DNA from: an uncultured bacterium
GTDB lineage: Bacteria > Bipolaricaulota > Bipolaricaulia > UBA7950 > UBA9294
Direction of reading: 5' to 3'
Assembly (NCBI GenBank): GCA_903857865.1
Contig: CAIOGO010000005.1
Span: 1 to 31,594, forward strand
DNA: 31,594 bases
Shown: positions 1-7,670 of the stretch, piece by piece
Position numbering within the stretch: position 1 is the first letter of the stretch
Layout of the letters: every line of letters starts with the position of its first letter
Program-made: the position numbers and the translations under genes
Notes under the pieces: generated by a model
The model's database searches: none
The model's input: only the letters and a program-made list of their open reading frames with translations
Told to the model about the DNA's origin: nothing

Positions 1-2
1 GG

Positions 3-122
3 AAGACGGCGGCCGTCGTCGTGACGGGGAGCGGACTGAAGGACGTCGCCTCGGCGCGGCAACGCGTCGGAGCGCCGATCGTGATCGATCCAACAATCAA
101 GGAGATCGAGCGGCACCTATGA
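3..122 (+). CDS. PLP-dependent enzyme, threonine synthase-like (C-terminal end only)
   Basis: An open frame enters from the left edge and ends at TGA 120-122, giving 39 visible residues. It contains V-V-V-T-G-S-G-L-K-D, which resembles the 'TGxGLKD' strand-turn near the C-terminus of threonine synthase and related fold-type II PLP enzymes. The short tail after it, ending I-K-E-I-E-R-H-L, fits the usual C-terminal helix. The stop overlaps the next start codon (ATGA), so it is probably translationally coupled to the iron-sulfur subunit gene. Seen: frame, motif and overlap. Inferred: the family. A paralogous lyase or dehydratase of the same fold is equally possible because the catalytic part lies outside the window. 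Confidence 0.5.
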   Translation, partial: KTAAVVVTGSGLKDVASARQRVGAPIVIDPTIKEIERHL

Positions 123-589
123 ACATCCGCTTCGCTGTGAACGGGCGCGAGGTGTCCGTCGAGACCGATGCCGAAACCCGGCTGCTCGACGTCCTGCGCG
201 AGGACCTTCACCTGACGGGGACTAAAGAGGGATGCGGCGAGGGCGAATGCGGTGCCTGCACCGTCCTCCTCGATGGCCTTCCGGTCAACTCGTGCCTCAT
301 TCCGGCGCCGCAGGTTGAGGGTCGCGAGGTCCTGACCATCGAGGGGCTCGCAGACGGACATCGCCTCCACCCGCTGCAGGCAGCGTTCGTGGAACAAGGC
401 GCCGTCCAGTGCGGGTTCTGCACTCCGGGCTTCGTCCTTTCCGCCTACGCGCTCCTTCGGTCCAACTCGGCGCCGACCGACGAGGAGATCCTCACCGCGC
501 TCGAAGGGAACCTCTGTCGCTGCACGGGATACGGCAAGATCGTCTCCGCCGTGCGAACCGCGGCCGAGCGGATGAGAGAATCGCCATGA
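119..589 (+). CDS. 2Fe-2S subunit of a xanthine dehydrogenase/CO dehydrogenase-family molybdenum hydroxylase
   Basis: This 156-aa protein is the electron-transfer small subunit (CoxS/XdhC type) carrying two [2Fe-2S] clusters between the Mo active site and FAD. The N-terminal plant-ferredoxin-like domain has ligands C39, C44, C47 and C59 (motif G-C-G-E-G-E-C-G-A-C). The C-terminal helical domain has C98-G-F-C101-T-P-G and C133-R-C135-T-G-Y. All eight cysteines are present and the length is typical (150-170 aa). Its ATG overlaps the preceding stop, and its TGA overlaps the ATG of the nucleotidyltransferase gene, so these genes form one tightly coupled operon. The substrate cannot be deduced because the large Mo-binding subunit is not in the window. 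Confidence 0.93.
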   Translation: MNIRFAVNGREVSVETDAETRLLDVLREDLHLTGTKEGCGEGECGACTVLLDGLPVNSCLIPAPQVEGREVLTIEGLADGHRLHPLQAAFVEQGAVQCGFCTPGFVLSAYALLRSNSAPTDEEILTALEGNLCRCTGYGKIVSAVRTAAERMRESP

Positions 590-1188
590 TCGCCGCCCTG
601 GTTCTCGCCGCAGGACTTGGAACGCGGATGCGCGCCTCGAAACCTCTTCTCGATGTCGGCGGGGTTCCCTCGTTGGCTCGCGTGCTCGCCGCCATCGACG
701 GCGCGGACATCGATCACGTGACCGTTGTGCTCGGACGGGACGCCGACCTCATCGCGGAACGCGTCGATCTGTCGAGAACGCATATCGTCCGAAATCTGGA
801 ACCGGAGACCGGATTGGCGACATCCCTGGCCCTCGGTCTCGCTGAGCTCCCCCCCTCGTCCAGCGGCGTCCTCGTCTTCCACGCGGACATGCCGTTCATC
901 CAATCAGCCACGGTCCGCGCTGTTCGCCGCCTTGCGGAAGACGGGGCGCGCATCGCGGCGCCCCGATGTGGGGGGCTCCGCGGCTTTCCCGTCTACTTCT
1001 CACGCGCGTGCCTCGCTCCGCTGGCCGAGACCTTGTCCGGCGACTCCGGCGGACGCCGCTTCATCGAACGGAATCCCCGCTGTCTAGAGCTTGTTGACGT
1101 CTCCGATTCGGGCTGCATCCGGGACCTCGACTCGCCGGAGGATCTCGCACCCTGCGAGCAGGAGGCAACGTGGACTACGTGCGCGTAG
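586..1188 (+). CDS. MobA/MocA-like nucleotidyltransferase (molybdenum cofactor cytidylyltransferase type)
   Basis: A 200-aa GT-A-fold NTP transferase. The N-terminus reads A-L-V-L-A-A-G-L-G-T-R-M followed by a conserved Lys in K-P-L-L, the nucleotide-binding signature of the MobA/MocA family. A metal-binding D-M-P motif occurs in 'F-H-A-D-M-P-F', and G-D-S-G-G lies near residue 150. MocA-type enzymes convert Mo-molybdopterin to the CMP form used by xanthine/CO dehydrogenase-family enzymes, which fits a gene between the 2Fe-2S and FAD subunits. I chose ATG 586 because it overlaps the upstream stop (ATGA) and the homologous N-terminus begins there; a longer frame from 409 is a shadow of the upstream gene. 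It overlaps the FAD-subunit start by 19 bp. MobA versus MocA specificity is inferred from context only. Confidence 0.85.
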   Translation: MIAALVLAAGLGTRMRASKPLLDVGGVPSLARVLAAIDGADIDHVTVVLGRDADLIAERVDLSRTHIVRNLEPETGLATSLALGLAELPPSSSGVLVFHADMPFIQSATVRAVRRLAEDGARIAAPRCGGLRGFPVYFSRACLAPLAETLSGDSGGRRFIERNPRCLELVDVSDSGCIRDLDSPEDLAPCEQEATWTTCA

Positions 1189-2024
1189 GGTCTCTCGCCG
1201 AGCTGGGCAACGCGCTGGGCCGCGACGGCGCCACCCTCATCGCGGGCGGCACGGACCTGATGGTCAAGATGCGCGCGGGCTCCGTACGCCCGCGTCTTCT
1301 CGTCGACATCTCCAGGGTCGATGAGCTTCGCGAGGTCTCGATGCACCCGAGCGGTCTCACCATCGGCTCGGCGGCCCTTGTCGCCGAGGTTCTCGCATCG
1401 CCGACCGTCTCCACCAACTATCCTCTGCTCGCGACCGTTCTCCGTTCTCTCGGCTCAACCCAAATCCGAAATCGGGCCACGCTGGGGGGAAACCTGGCCA
1501 ACGCTTCACCCGCGGCCGACAGCCCGCTCGCCCTCCTCGCCTACGACGCCCGCGTCACGCTCGCTGGGGCAGGGACCGAGAGAACGCTGCCACTCCACGA
1601 GTTCTTCCTCGGACCCGGCCGCACTGCCCTTCGTCGCGGAGAGTACATCCGATCGATTGACCTGCCCACACCCCGGACGGACTGGGACGTCTTCTTCCAC
1701 AAAGTGGGGCGACGGCGAGCCTTGACCATCGCCATCACGAGCGTCGCCGGACTCATCGCGCTTCGCGGTCGCGCCGTCGTCGACGTTCGGGTCACAGCGG
1801 GGTCAGTGGCTCCGACCCCCATCCGCCTCCGCGCCGTGGAGGACCTCGTCCGCCGTCGAGAGCTTGACGGGGAACAGATCGCGGCAGCGCACGCCACCGC
1901 GCTTCGAGAGGTTTCTCCCATTGACGACGTGCGAGCCACGGCGCTCTATCGCCGCACCGTCACGGCCGACCTCGTCGCGCGATTCCTGCACGAGGCGTCG
2001 GAATCCACGCCCACTTCCCCATAG
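1170..2024 (+). CDS. FAD-binding subunit of a xanthine/CO dehydrogenase-family molybdenum hydroxylase
   Basis: A 284-aa medium subunit (CoxM/XdhB type). Motif 1, A-G-G-T-D-L-M-V-K-M (near residues 24-34), and motif 2, R-N-R-A-T-L-G-G-N-L-A-N-A-S-P (near residues 105-120), are the two pyrophosphate-binding FAD signatures. The C-terminal CO-dehydrogenase flavoprotein domain follows. The start is GTG 1170 with GGAGG-type spacing just upstream (G-C-A-G-G-A-G-G-C-A-A-C), inside the end of the nucleotidyltransferase gene. It would pass electrons from the 2Fe-2S subunit to NAD+, O2 or quinones. No Mo-binding large subunit follows; the next gene is a lipoprotein, so the catalytic subunit must be upstream of the window or elsewhere. 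Confidence 0.92.
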   Translation: MDYVRVGSLAELGNALGRDGATLIAGGTDLMVKMRAGSVRPRLLVDISRVDELREVSMHPSGLTIGSAALVAEVLASPTVSTNYPLLATVLRSLGSTQIRNRATLGGNLANASPAADSPLALLAYDARVTLAGAGTERTLPLHEFFLGPGRTALRRGEYIRSIDLPTPRTDWDVFFHKVGRRRALTIAITSVAGLIALRGRAVVDVRVTAGSVAPTPIRLRAVEDLVRRRELDGEQIAAAHATALREVSPIDDVRATALYRRTVTADLVARFLHEASESTPTSP

Positions 2025-2065
2025 CCCGAGTCGCCGCTATGCTGTTCCTCAGAAGGAGGATTCCC

Positions 2066-2458
2066 ATGACCAAGCGACTACTCGTTGCGCTGGCGGCGTG
2101 TCTCCTTGCGTGCGTTGCGTTGTCCGGCTGCTTCCTCTTCCCGAACCGTCCACCGGTCGCCGTCGTCGCCGTTCACTACAACATTGACGAGACCGATCCG
2201 ATGGTCGTCGAACTCGACGCCTCGGCCTCCACCGACCCGGATGGCAACGCCATCACTGCCTACATGTGGACGTTCTCCGACAACCTCACGATCATCGAGC
2301 CGCTCGCTTTCTCGACCGTCGTCGCGTACCCGAAGCTGCGCGTCCGCTGTCCGAACGAAGGCCAGTACACGCTTGAGCTCCTCGTCGTCGACGATCAAGG
2401 TCTCGCATCCGACTCCCCGGCGGGCGTCACCGTCACGGTTCCCCAGCCGATGCCCTAG
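2066..2458 (+). CDS. Small lipoprotein with a single PKD-like domain
   Basis: A 130-aa protein. The N-terminus M-T-K-R-L-L-V-A-L-A-A-C-L-L-A-C-V is a lipoprotein signal ending in lipobox L-S-G-C (Cys near residue 24), so it should be exported and lipid-anchored. The remainder is one immunoglobulin-like PKD/Ig domain: V-E-L-D-A-S-A-S-T-D-P-D-G-N, then Y-M-W-T-F-S-D-N, and a closing Y-T-L-E-L-L-V-V-D-D-Q-G strand. These are the standard PKD landmarks. ATG 2066 is chosen over an upstream in-frame ATG (2039) because AAGGAGGA sits at optimal distance before it and the signal peptide begins there. The role is unknown; an extracellular binding or scaffolding module is the family expectation. Confidence 0.82.
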   Translation: MTKRLLVALAACLLACVALSGCFLFPNRPPVAVVAVHYNIDETDPMVVELDASASTDPDGNAITAYMWTFSDNLTIIEPLAFSTVVAYPKLRVRCPNEGQYTLELLVVDDQGLASDSPAGVTVTVPQPMP

Positions 2459-2675
2459 TCGGCACGGACTCCGCGCTTTAGAGTCCGGGCGCCTGGCCCA
2501 GTGGACGAAGACATCGTGCCGGGGACCCCGAGAGTTCGGCACACAGGGAGGCGAAGGCGGCGCTATCGCTCTCGAAGAGACAGGCTGATCAGGATTCCTC
2601 GAACGGCCACCCTGCCGCTTGACGTGTCCCGATGTCTCTCGCTCGTCCCCTCCAACCCGCGCCCACTCGTCCCCC
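2459..2675 (+). other. Intergenic stretch with a weak hairpin, no gene seen
   Basis: No convincing coding sequence lies between the lipoprotein stop and the sigma-factor promoter. A 7-bp stem (2465-2471 with 2481-2487) just past the lipoprotein gene could help end transcription but has no T-run. A second short inverted repeat, G-T-G-C-C-G with C-G-G-C-A-C, lies near 2516-2542. Neither folds into a recognisable tRNA, RNase P or SRP RNA. Confidence 0.4.
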
Positions 2676-2704
2676 TTCACAAGGGCGTTCGGCGGCGGTA
2701 TACT
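2676..2704 (+). promoter_or_regulatory. Sigma-70-type promoter upstream of the sigma-factor gene
   Basis: -35 TTCACA (2676-2681), 17-bp spacer, -10 TATACT (2699-2704). The expected start of transcription is near 2711, giving a leader of about 128 nt before the sigma-factor ATG. The leader contains the terminator-like hairpin at 2771-2795. Confidence 0.6.
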
Positions 2705-2770
2705 TCGCCTACGGTACAGCAAGAGAGGGCGCAACGCTCTCGCAGGTCGGAGCGCATGATAAGGTAGATC

Positions 2771-2800
2771 GGAGGGCCTATTGGCCGTCCGTTTTTGTTT
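2771..2800 (+). terminator. Terminator-like hairpin in the sigma-factor leader
   Basis: GGAGGGCC (2771-2778), loop TATT, GGCCGTCC (2783-2790) form a stem with one G-G mismatch, followed immediately by GTTTTTGTTT. This has the form of an intrinsic terminator. It lies between the promoter at 2676-2704 and the ATG at 2839, so it would either attenuate the sigma-factor transcript or end a separate small RNA of about 85 nt. Confidence 0.55.
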
Positions 2801-2838
2801 CGATAATACCCTGCTTGGTCTGCCGGCCAGGAGGAGAC

Positions 2839-3783
2839 ATGAAAGAGCCAAGGGCAACGGTCAGTCTGTCAAGGAATCTGAGTACATCGTCGGACGACGA
2901 GTACGAGATGATCGACGCCGACGACAGGCCGTCTCGTGCCGACAACCCCATCCGCACGTATTTCGGAGAGATCAGCCGTGTCCCGCTTCTCACGCGCGAG
3001 GACGAGGTTCGTCTTGCCAAGAGAATCGAGGCGGGCGATCAACGAGCGAAGGAGGAGTTGGCCGAGGCCAACCTCCGCCTCGTGGTTTCCATCGCGAAGA
3101 AGTACCGCGGCTGCGGGCTTCCCTTCCTTGACCTCATTCAGGAGGGCAACCTCGGCCTCATGAAGGCCATCGAGAAGTTCGACTACACGAAGGGGTACAA
3201 GTTCTCGACCTACGCCACGTGGTGGATCCGCCAGGCGATTCTTCGCGCGATCACAAACCGCTCGCGCACGATTCGCGTTCCGACCCACATCAACGAGCTG
3301 ATTCGGAAGATCTACCAAGTGGAGCGCAACTTCCTCAAGGAGAACGGGGAACTCCCCACGCCCGAGAGCCTCGCGCACGAACTCGAGACCACGGTCGAGA
3401 ACATCATCAAGGCGAAGAAGACCGCGCAGAGCATGACGTCGCTCGACATGCCCATCGGCTATGACGACGACGGCTCGGTGCTTGGGGACTTCATCGAGGA
3501 TTCGACCGTCGACTCTCCCGAGCGCGAGACGTTCGAGCACCTCCTCGTCGAGGAACTCGAGCGCGCCCTCGACGAGCGGCTGACCGATCGCGAGAAGCGC
3601 ATCCTCGAGCTTCGCTACGGGCTCAACGACTATCAGCCGAGGACACTCGACGAGGTCGGCATTGAGTTCGGCATCAGTCGAGAGCGTGTCCGCCAGATCC
3701 AGAAGGAAGCTCTGGCCAAGCTTCAGGATTCTGATCTGAAGCAGCGACTCGAATGGTTCAAGCTTCTATCGGAGGCTGCGTAG
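2839..3783 (+). CDS. rpoD: Primary RNA polymerase sigma factor (sigma-70/SigA family)
   Basis: A 314-aa sigma-70 factor. Region 1.2 lies near residues 36-70 ([10 protein letters not shown]). Region 2 lies near 75-145, with [13 protein letters not shown] and the -10 recognition segment [13 protein letters not shown]. Region 3 begins at R-V-P-T-H-I-N-E-L. Region 4 ends the protein, with L-R-Y-G-L-N and the -35-reading helix [13 protein letters not shown]. There is no region 1.1, so it is short for a housekeeping sigma, but the conserved segments are of the primary (group 1/2) type. ATG 2839 follows AGGAGGAGAC; longer in-frame starts reach back through the leader hairpin and are rejected. The 3' end overlaps convergent topA by 26 bp. 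Confidence 0.95.
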   Translation: MKEPRATVSLSRNLSTSSDDEYEMIDADDRPSRADNPIRTYFGEISRVPLLTREDEVRLAKRIEAGDQRAKEELAEANLRLVVSIAKKYRGCGLPFLDLIQEGNLGLMKAIEKFDYTKGYKFSTYATWWIRQAILRAITNRSRTIRVPTHINELIRKIYQVERNFLKENGELPTPESLAHELETTVENIIKAKKTAQSMTSLDMPIGYDDDGSVLGDFIEDSTVDSPERETFEHLLVEELERALDERLTDREKRILELRYGLNDYQPRTLDEVGIEFGISRERVRQIQKEALAKLQDSDLKQRLEWFKLLSEAA

Positions 3784-6052
3784 ACGAGTCGTCGATGGGC
3801 GAAGCGGTCGCCTCGCGATACGTGCATTCCTTCGTCGTGCAGCGTAGTTCGCCGCCTTTTTCGAACAGAACGCCCGACTCGCATGACGGGCACTCCTTGA
3901 CCGGTCGGTCGCTCGTGGCGAAACGGCACTCTGGGTACCGACTGCAGCTGTAGAACGCACGCCGGCGCTTGGCTGAGTACTTCTCGACCAGCTGCCCCTG
4001 CCGGCACTGTGGGCAGAGCACACCCGTCGACACGGATGCCGTGGCGCCGCACTCCGCGTTGCTGCAGCGGTAGTATCGGCCGTAGCGACCGGAGCGCAAC
4101 TCCATTGCCAGCCCGCACTTCGGGCACGGGACGGTCGAGGCGGCGGACTCCGCCGCCTTGTCGAGCGCGGCCTGCACTTCGACACGCTCGGCCCCGTACA
4201 CGACATCGAGATCCGGCGGCAAGCTCACGGTGTTTCGACACTCGGGGTACTTGGAGCATCCGAGGAAATGGCTCCCTTTCCAGTAGCGTAGCTCCATGGC
4301 GGCGCCGCATGCCGCGCAGACAGCGTCCGTCGGAACTTGGAACGGCCGCTCTTCGGATCCCTCGATCTTCGCCTCTAGGGCGCCCAGCCGCGCCGAAAAG
4401 GGCTGGTAGAACTCGTCGAGCGCCTCCTGCCTCGACATGTCGCCCTCTTCGATCCGGTCCAGATCCTCTTCCAGGTGCGCCGTGAATTGCGGCTCGACGG
4501 TCTCGGCGAAGTACTGAGTGAGGAAGTCCACGACCATGTGACCGAGCAGGGTGGGCCGCATGCTCGAGCCATCCTTGATCGCGTAGTTGCGTTCCTGGAT
4601 CACCGACACGATCGACGCGTACGTGCTCGGCCGTCCAATCCCTTCCTTCTCGAGCACGTTGACGAGGCCCGCTTCGCTGTACCGCCGCGGAGGCTCGGTG
4701 AACTTCTGCCGTTTCTCGACGGAAACGAGTGACAGCACTTGTCCGATGTCAAGCTTCGGAGGAAACGTCGCTTCTCTCTCGCGACGCTCCGGCAGTGCGC
4801 GCAGGAATCCGTCGAACGCAAGCTCGCTGCCGGCCGCCTCGAGCTGGAGCGGACCTGCCTCGACGGCCACGCTGCGCTGCCGATACACCGCGCTCGTCAT
4901 CTGCGTCGCGAGGAATCGCCCGTAGATCAGCTGATAGAGCTTCATCTGCTCCGGAGTCAGGTAGCTCGCCACGGATTCGGGAGTCCGCGCCACATCCGTG
5001 GGGCGAATGGCCTCGTGGGCGTCCTGGGATTTCCGCTTGTTCTCGAACGTCCGAATCTTGTCCACAAGGTACTTCTGCCCGTGCGTTTCGCGAATCGCCT
5101 CGCGCGCCGCCTCGACCGCCTCGTCGGACAACCGCACGGAGTCGGTCCTCATGTACGTGATCAGTCCCTGGGAGCCCTCTGGCAGGCCGATCCCCTCGTA
5201 CAGTTCTTGCGCAATGGCCATCGTCCGCTTCGGCGAGAAGCCAAGGAACGACGACGCGGCCTGCTGCAGGGAGCTCGTGATGAACGGAGGCGCCGGGTGC
5301 CGTAGGCGATCCTTCTCTTCGACGGCGCGAACGCGAATCTTGGCCTTGCCGAGCGTCGTCGCCACGTCGTCCGCTTGGACGGCCGACCGCACGACGAGCT
5401 TCTCGCCAGCCGTCTTCGTCACGAGCGCCGCGAATCGCTCTCCGTTCTCGAGCGTCGCCTCGATCTCCCAGTACTCCTCCGGGACAAACCGCGCGATCTC
5501 CTTCTCTCGATCGCAGAGGAACCGAAGGGCCACCGACTGCACCCGCCCCGCGGACAACCCCGCAAAGCGGTTTCCGGCGAGCGTCCGCGACAAGAGCGGG
5601 CTGATGAGGTAGCCCACCAAGCGATCGAGGACTCTCCGCGTGCGCTGAGCCTCCACTCGGTGGAGGTTGATCTGCTCCGGGTTCTTCAGGGCCGCGAGGA
5701 TGACCGGCTTCGTGATCTCGTTAAAGATCGGGCGCGAGAACGCTTTGTCGTCCTTGACGACTCGCTTGAGGATGGTGTAGAGGTCGTACGCAATCGCTTC
5801 GCCCTCGCGATCGTGATCCGTCGCGAGGTAGATATGCTCGGCATCCTGTGCCGCTTTCCGCAGCTCCGTCACGAGCTTCGACCTCTTCGTCTCGAACTTC
5901 GGCTCGAAGCCCTTCTCGATGTCGACGCCGAGTTCGCCGGTGGGCAGATCGCGCACGTGCCCCTGCGAGGACAGCACCCTGAATCCGTCGCCAAGATACT
6001 GCCCAATCGTCCGCGCCTTGGTCGGCGACTCCACAATGATCAAGTTCTTCAA
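3758..6052 (-). CDS. topA: DNA topoisomerase I (type IA)
   Basis: A 764-aa enzyme that relaxes negative supercoils through a 5'-phosphotyrosine intermediate. The N-terminal TOPRIM domain has E8 (I-V-E-S-P-T-K-A) and the D79-H-D81-R-E-G-E-A metal site. Tyr300 in I-T-Y-M-R-T-D-S is the nucleophile. Four C-terminal C4 zinc-ribbon repeats follow (starting C-A-A-C, C-P-K-C, C-P-Q-C and C-P-S-C), ending in a short Ser/Thr-rich tail. The start is TTG 6050-6052, with AAGGAG upstream; no ATG fits the conserved N-terminus. A perfect TATAAT lies at 6079-6084. It is convergent with the sigma-factor gene, and the two 3' ends overlap by 26 bp, so neither can have a separate intergenic terminator. Confidence 0.97.
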   Translation of the reverse strand: MKNLIIVESPTKARTIGQYLGDGFRVLSSQGHVRDLPTGELGVDIEKGFEPKFETKRSKLVTELRKAAQDAEHIYLATDHDREGEAIAYDLYTILKRVVKDDKAFSRPIFNEITKPVILAALKNPEQINLHRVEAQRTRRVLDRLVGYLISPLLSRTLAGNRFAGLSAGRVQSVALRFLCDREKEIARFVPEEYWEIEATLENGERFAALVTKTAGEKLVVRSAVQADDVATTLGKAKIRVRAVEEKDRLRHPAPPFITSSLQQAASSFLGFSPKRTMAIAQELYEGIGLPEGSQGLITYMRTDSVRLSDEAVEAAREAIRETHGQKYLVDKIRTFENKRKSQDAHEAIRPTDVARTPESVASYLTPEQMKLYQLIYGRFLATQMTSAVYRQRSVAVEAGPLQLEAAGSELAFDGFLRALPERREREATFPPKLDIGQVLSLVSVEKRQKFTEPPRRYSEAGLVNVLEKEGIGRPSTYASIVSVIQERNYAIKDGSSMRPTLLGHMVVDFLTQYFAETVEPQFTAHLEEDLDRIEEGDMSRQEALDEFYQPFSARLGALEAKIEGSEERPFQVPTDAVCAACGAAMELRYWKGSHFLGCSKYPECRNTVSLPPDLDVVYGAERVEVQAALDKAAESAASTVPCPKCGLAMELRSGRYGRYYRCSNAECGATASVSTGVLCPQCRQGQLVEKYSAKRRRAFYSCSRYPECRFATSDRPVKECPSCESGVLFEKGGELRCTTKECTYREATASPIDDSSTQPPIEA

Positions 6053-6078
6053 TTCCCCAGGCTCCTTCCGAGATGGCC

Positions 6079-6106
6079 ATTATACCGATGCGGCGAGCGA
6101 AGTCGA
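6079..6106 (-). promoter_or_regulatory. Promoter of topA
   Basis: On the - strand a perfect -10 TATAAT (6079-6084) is preceded, after 16 bp, by TCGACT (6101-6106), matching four of six bases of the -35 consensus. The expected start near 6072 gives a leader of about 20 nt before the TTG start codon. The -35 lies inside the first copy of the 20-bp repeat described for this spacer. Confidence 0.6.
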
Positions 6107-6304
6107 GACGCCGCGCGTCCCCGGGACGCAAGGTCGCGCGGCCTAACGTCAAGACGCGGCGCGTCCCCGGGACGCGGGGTCGCGCGGTCGCGCGACGGCG
6201 AGCGAAGTCGAGACGCAAGGTCGCGCGGCCCAACGTCAAGACGCGCGGTCGTAGCGCGCGCCCTCCAGGACGCGCGGTCGCCTGCGGCGAGACTTGTCGA
6301 GACG
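6091..6304. repeat. Cluster of short direct repeats and palindromes between topA and the double P-loop gene
   Basis: Three repeat units are interleaved. Unit A (CGGCGAGCGAAGTCGAGACG) is at 6091-6110 and 6196-6215, with a degenerate copy at 6285-6304. Unit B, 32 bp, is at 6127-6158 and 6214-6245 with one mismatch. Unit C, a 17-bp unit containing the near-perfect palindrome GCGTCCCCGGGACGC, is at 6113-6129 and 6159-6175. No open frame here looks like a protein. The order A-C-B-C-A-B suggests duplication of a REP-like element, with the first A copy overlapping the topA promoter. Confidence 0.8.
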
Positions 6305-6351
6305 GCCGGATCCCGCAGGATCCGCTGCGTCCCCGCACCGGACGCCTCGGA

Positions 6352-6357
6352 TAGAAT
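6352..6357 (+). promoter_or_regulatory. -10-like element directly before the double P-loop gene
   Basis: TAGAAT ends 8 nt before the ATG at 6366, so a transcript would start at or within a base or two of the start codon. No Shine-Dalgarno sequence and no good -35 are visible. This suggests a leaderless mRNA. Confidence 0.4.
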
Positions 6358-6365
6358 AGCCAACG

Positions 6366-7670
6366 ATGGCTGCTTCGGGGCGACACGTGATCGTGGAAGG
6401 ACTGCCCGCCGTGGGGAAGAGCGAGACCCTTGCGCTTCTCGCCCGCTTCTACCCGCGGACGATCCGCGTGCTTCCCGAGCTCGTCAAGTCGGTCGTCGAG
6501 GACGAGCGCATCGATCTGTTCCGCGAGCGAGCGCGGCTGACGCAGGCTCTCGCTCTGGCCGTGCCGCGCCGCCGCGCAGAAGTGGAGGCCGCCGTGCGGT
6601 CCGGACTCCTTTGCCTCGAGGAGTCCCACCTCGGCGTCCACTACGCTTATGCCACCGCCCTCGCGGACACAGGCTTCCTCGAGGCGTACCCCGATCTCGA
6701 GCGGCAGACGCCGCGCCCCAACCTCTACGTTCGACTCGACATCCCCGTCGCCGAGTCGGTTGCCCGTCAGGCGGCTCGTGGCACGCCTGCGTACGACGTG
6801 AGCGAGGAGCTGCTTGCGCGGGTCTCCACGGAGTTGTCCCGCTGGCATGCAGATCGCGGGAGTCCGCTCGTTGTGCTTGACGCGGATCGCCCGCCCGGCG
6901 AAGTGGTCGGGGAGCTCGAGAAGACGCTCGGCCTCACCTACTCCGGACGGCACGCCAATCCCGCGTTCGACGTCTTGCTCTTGCTCGGGCGGCCGGCAAG
7001 CGGCAAGAGCGAGTTCATCGACTTCCTGACCCGCGTCCCGAGGGCGGAGCGCGGCCCCGTCTTCCACATCGGCCCGTTCTCGGTCGCCGACGATTTCCCG
7101 ATCCTCTGGCAGAAATTCGAGGAGGACGACGCGTGGGAGCGCCTGGGGTTCCCACGCCTCTACTCCAAGCGCGCCGACGGCAACTACGCAGTGAGCGACG
7201 ATCGGATCTGGCGCTTCCTCATCGATCGCCTGGACACCGCGGCGGGCGCTCTGCCTCCTGCGCCCGGGCGGACCGTGCTCGTCGAGTTCTCGCGCGGCGG
7301 CCCCACCGGCTACCAAGACGCGTTGGCCGGACTGTCGGACGAAATCCTGTCCCGCGCTGCGATCCTCTACCTGTCCGTGTCGTTCGCCGAGTCCTGGCGC
7401 CGCAACGTTGCGCGCTACGACGAGAAGCGCCGGAGCGGAATCCTTACGCACTCCGTTCCGAGGGTAGAGATGGAGCGGACGTACGGCACGGATGACTGGT
7501 CATCGCTCACTCAGGGGGACCCGGCTGGGTTTCTGACGCTGCGCGGCCACCACGTGCCCTTCGCGACGCTCATCAACGAGCCCGAGGCCTTGGACCCCGA
7601 GGTTCTTCGCACGCGCTATCGAGGCGCCCTGGAGACTCTCTTCCGGCTGTGGGGTGAGCGCCGCTCGTAG
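6366..7670 (+). CDS. Double P-loop NTPase/kinase-like protein of unknown function
   Basis: A 434-aa protein with two separate Walker A motifs: G12-L-P-A-V-G-K-S19 near the N-terminus and G208-R-P-A-S-G-K-S215 in the middle. The first half (about 1-195) resembles deoxynucleoside or thymidylate kinases, with an acidic L-C-L-E-E-S-H segment and a C-terminal L-V-V-L-D-A-D-R-P like that of thymidylate kinase. The second half (200-434) is another P-loop domain of less certain relation, with V-L-V-E-F-S-R-G-G and an R-R-N-V-A-R-Y-D-E-K-R lid-like basic segment. I recognise no named family with this tandem layout. The ATG lacks a ribosome site and follows a -10 box closely. The stop abuts the convergent dipeptidase gene with no spacer. 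Confidence 0.75.
   Translation: MAASGRHVIVEGLPAVGKSETLALLARFYPRTIRVLPELVKSVVEDERIDLFRERARLTQALALAVPRRRAEVEAAVRSGLLCLEESHLGVHYAYATALADTGFLEAYPDLERQTPRPNLYVRLDIPVAESVARQAARGTPAYDVSEELLARVSTELSRWHADRGSPLVVLDADRPPGEVVGELEKTLGLTYSGRHANPAFDVLLLLGRPASGKSEFIDFLTRVPRAERGPVFHIGPFSVADDFPILWQKFEEDDAWERLGFPRLYSKRADGNYAVSDDRIWRFLIDRLDTAAGALPPAPGRTVLVEFSRGGPTGYQDALAGLSDEILSRAAILYLSVSFAESWRRNVARYDEKRRSGILTHSVPRVEMERTYGTDDWSSLTQGDPAGFLTLRGHHVPFATLINEPEALDPEVLRTRYRGALETLFRLWGERRS

Noticed and set aside
2490-2560. tRNA-like segment after the lipoprotein gene (GCGCCTGGCCCAGTGG and a GTGCCG/CGGCAC stem)
   Set aside because: There is no T-arm with GTTCRA, the acceptor ends do not pair, and no anticodon arm can be placed.
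2632-2838. N-terminal extension of the sigma factor
   Set aside because: It runs through the promoter and the terminator-like hairpin, lacks region 1.1 features, and ATG 2839 has a strong ribosome site.
5375-6880. 501-aa + strand frame across the start of topA and the repeat spacer
   Set aside because: It is antisense to topA, Arg-rich, and crosses the repeat cluster; a GC-rich shadow frame.
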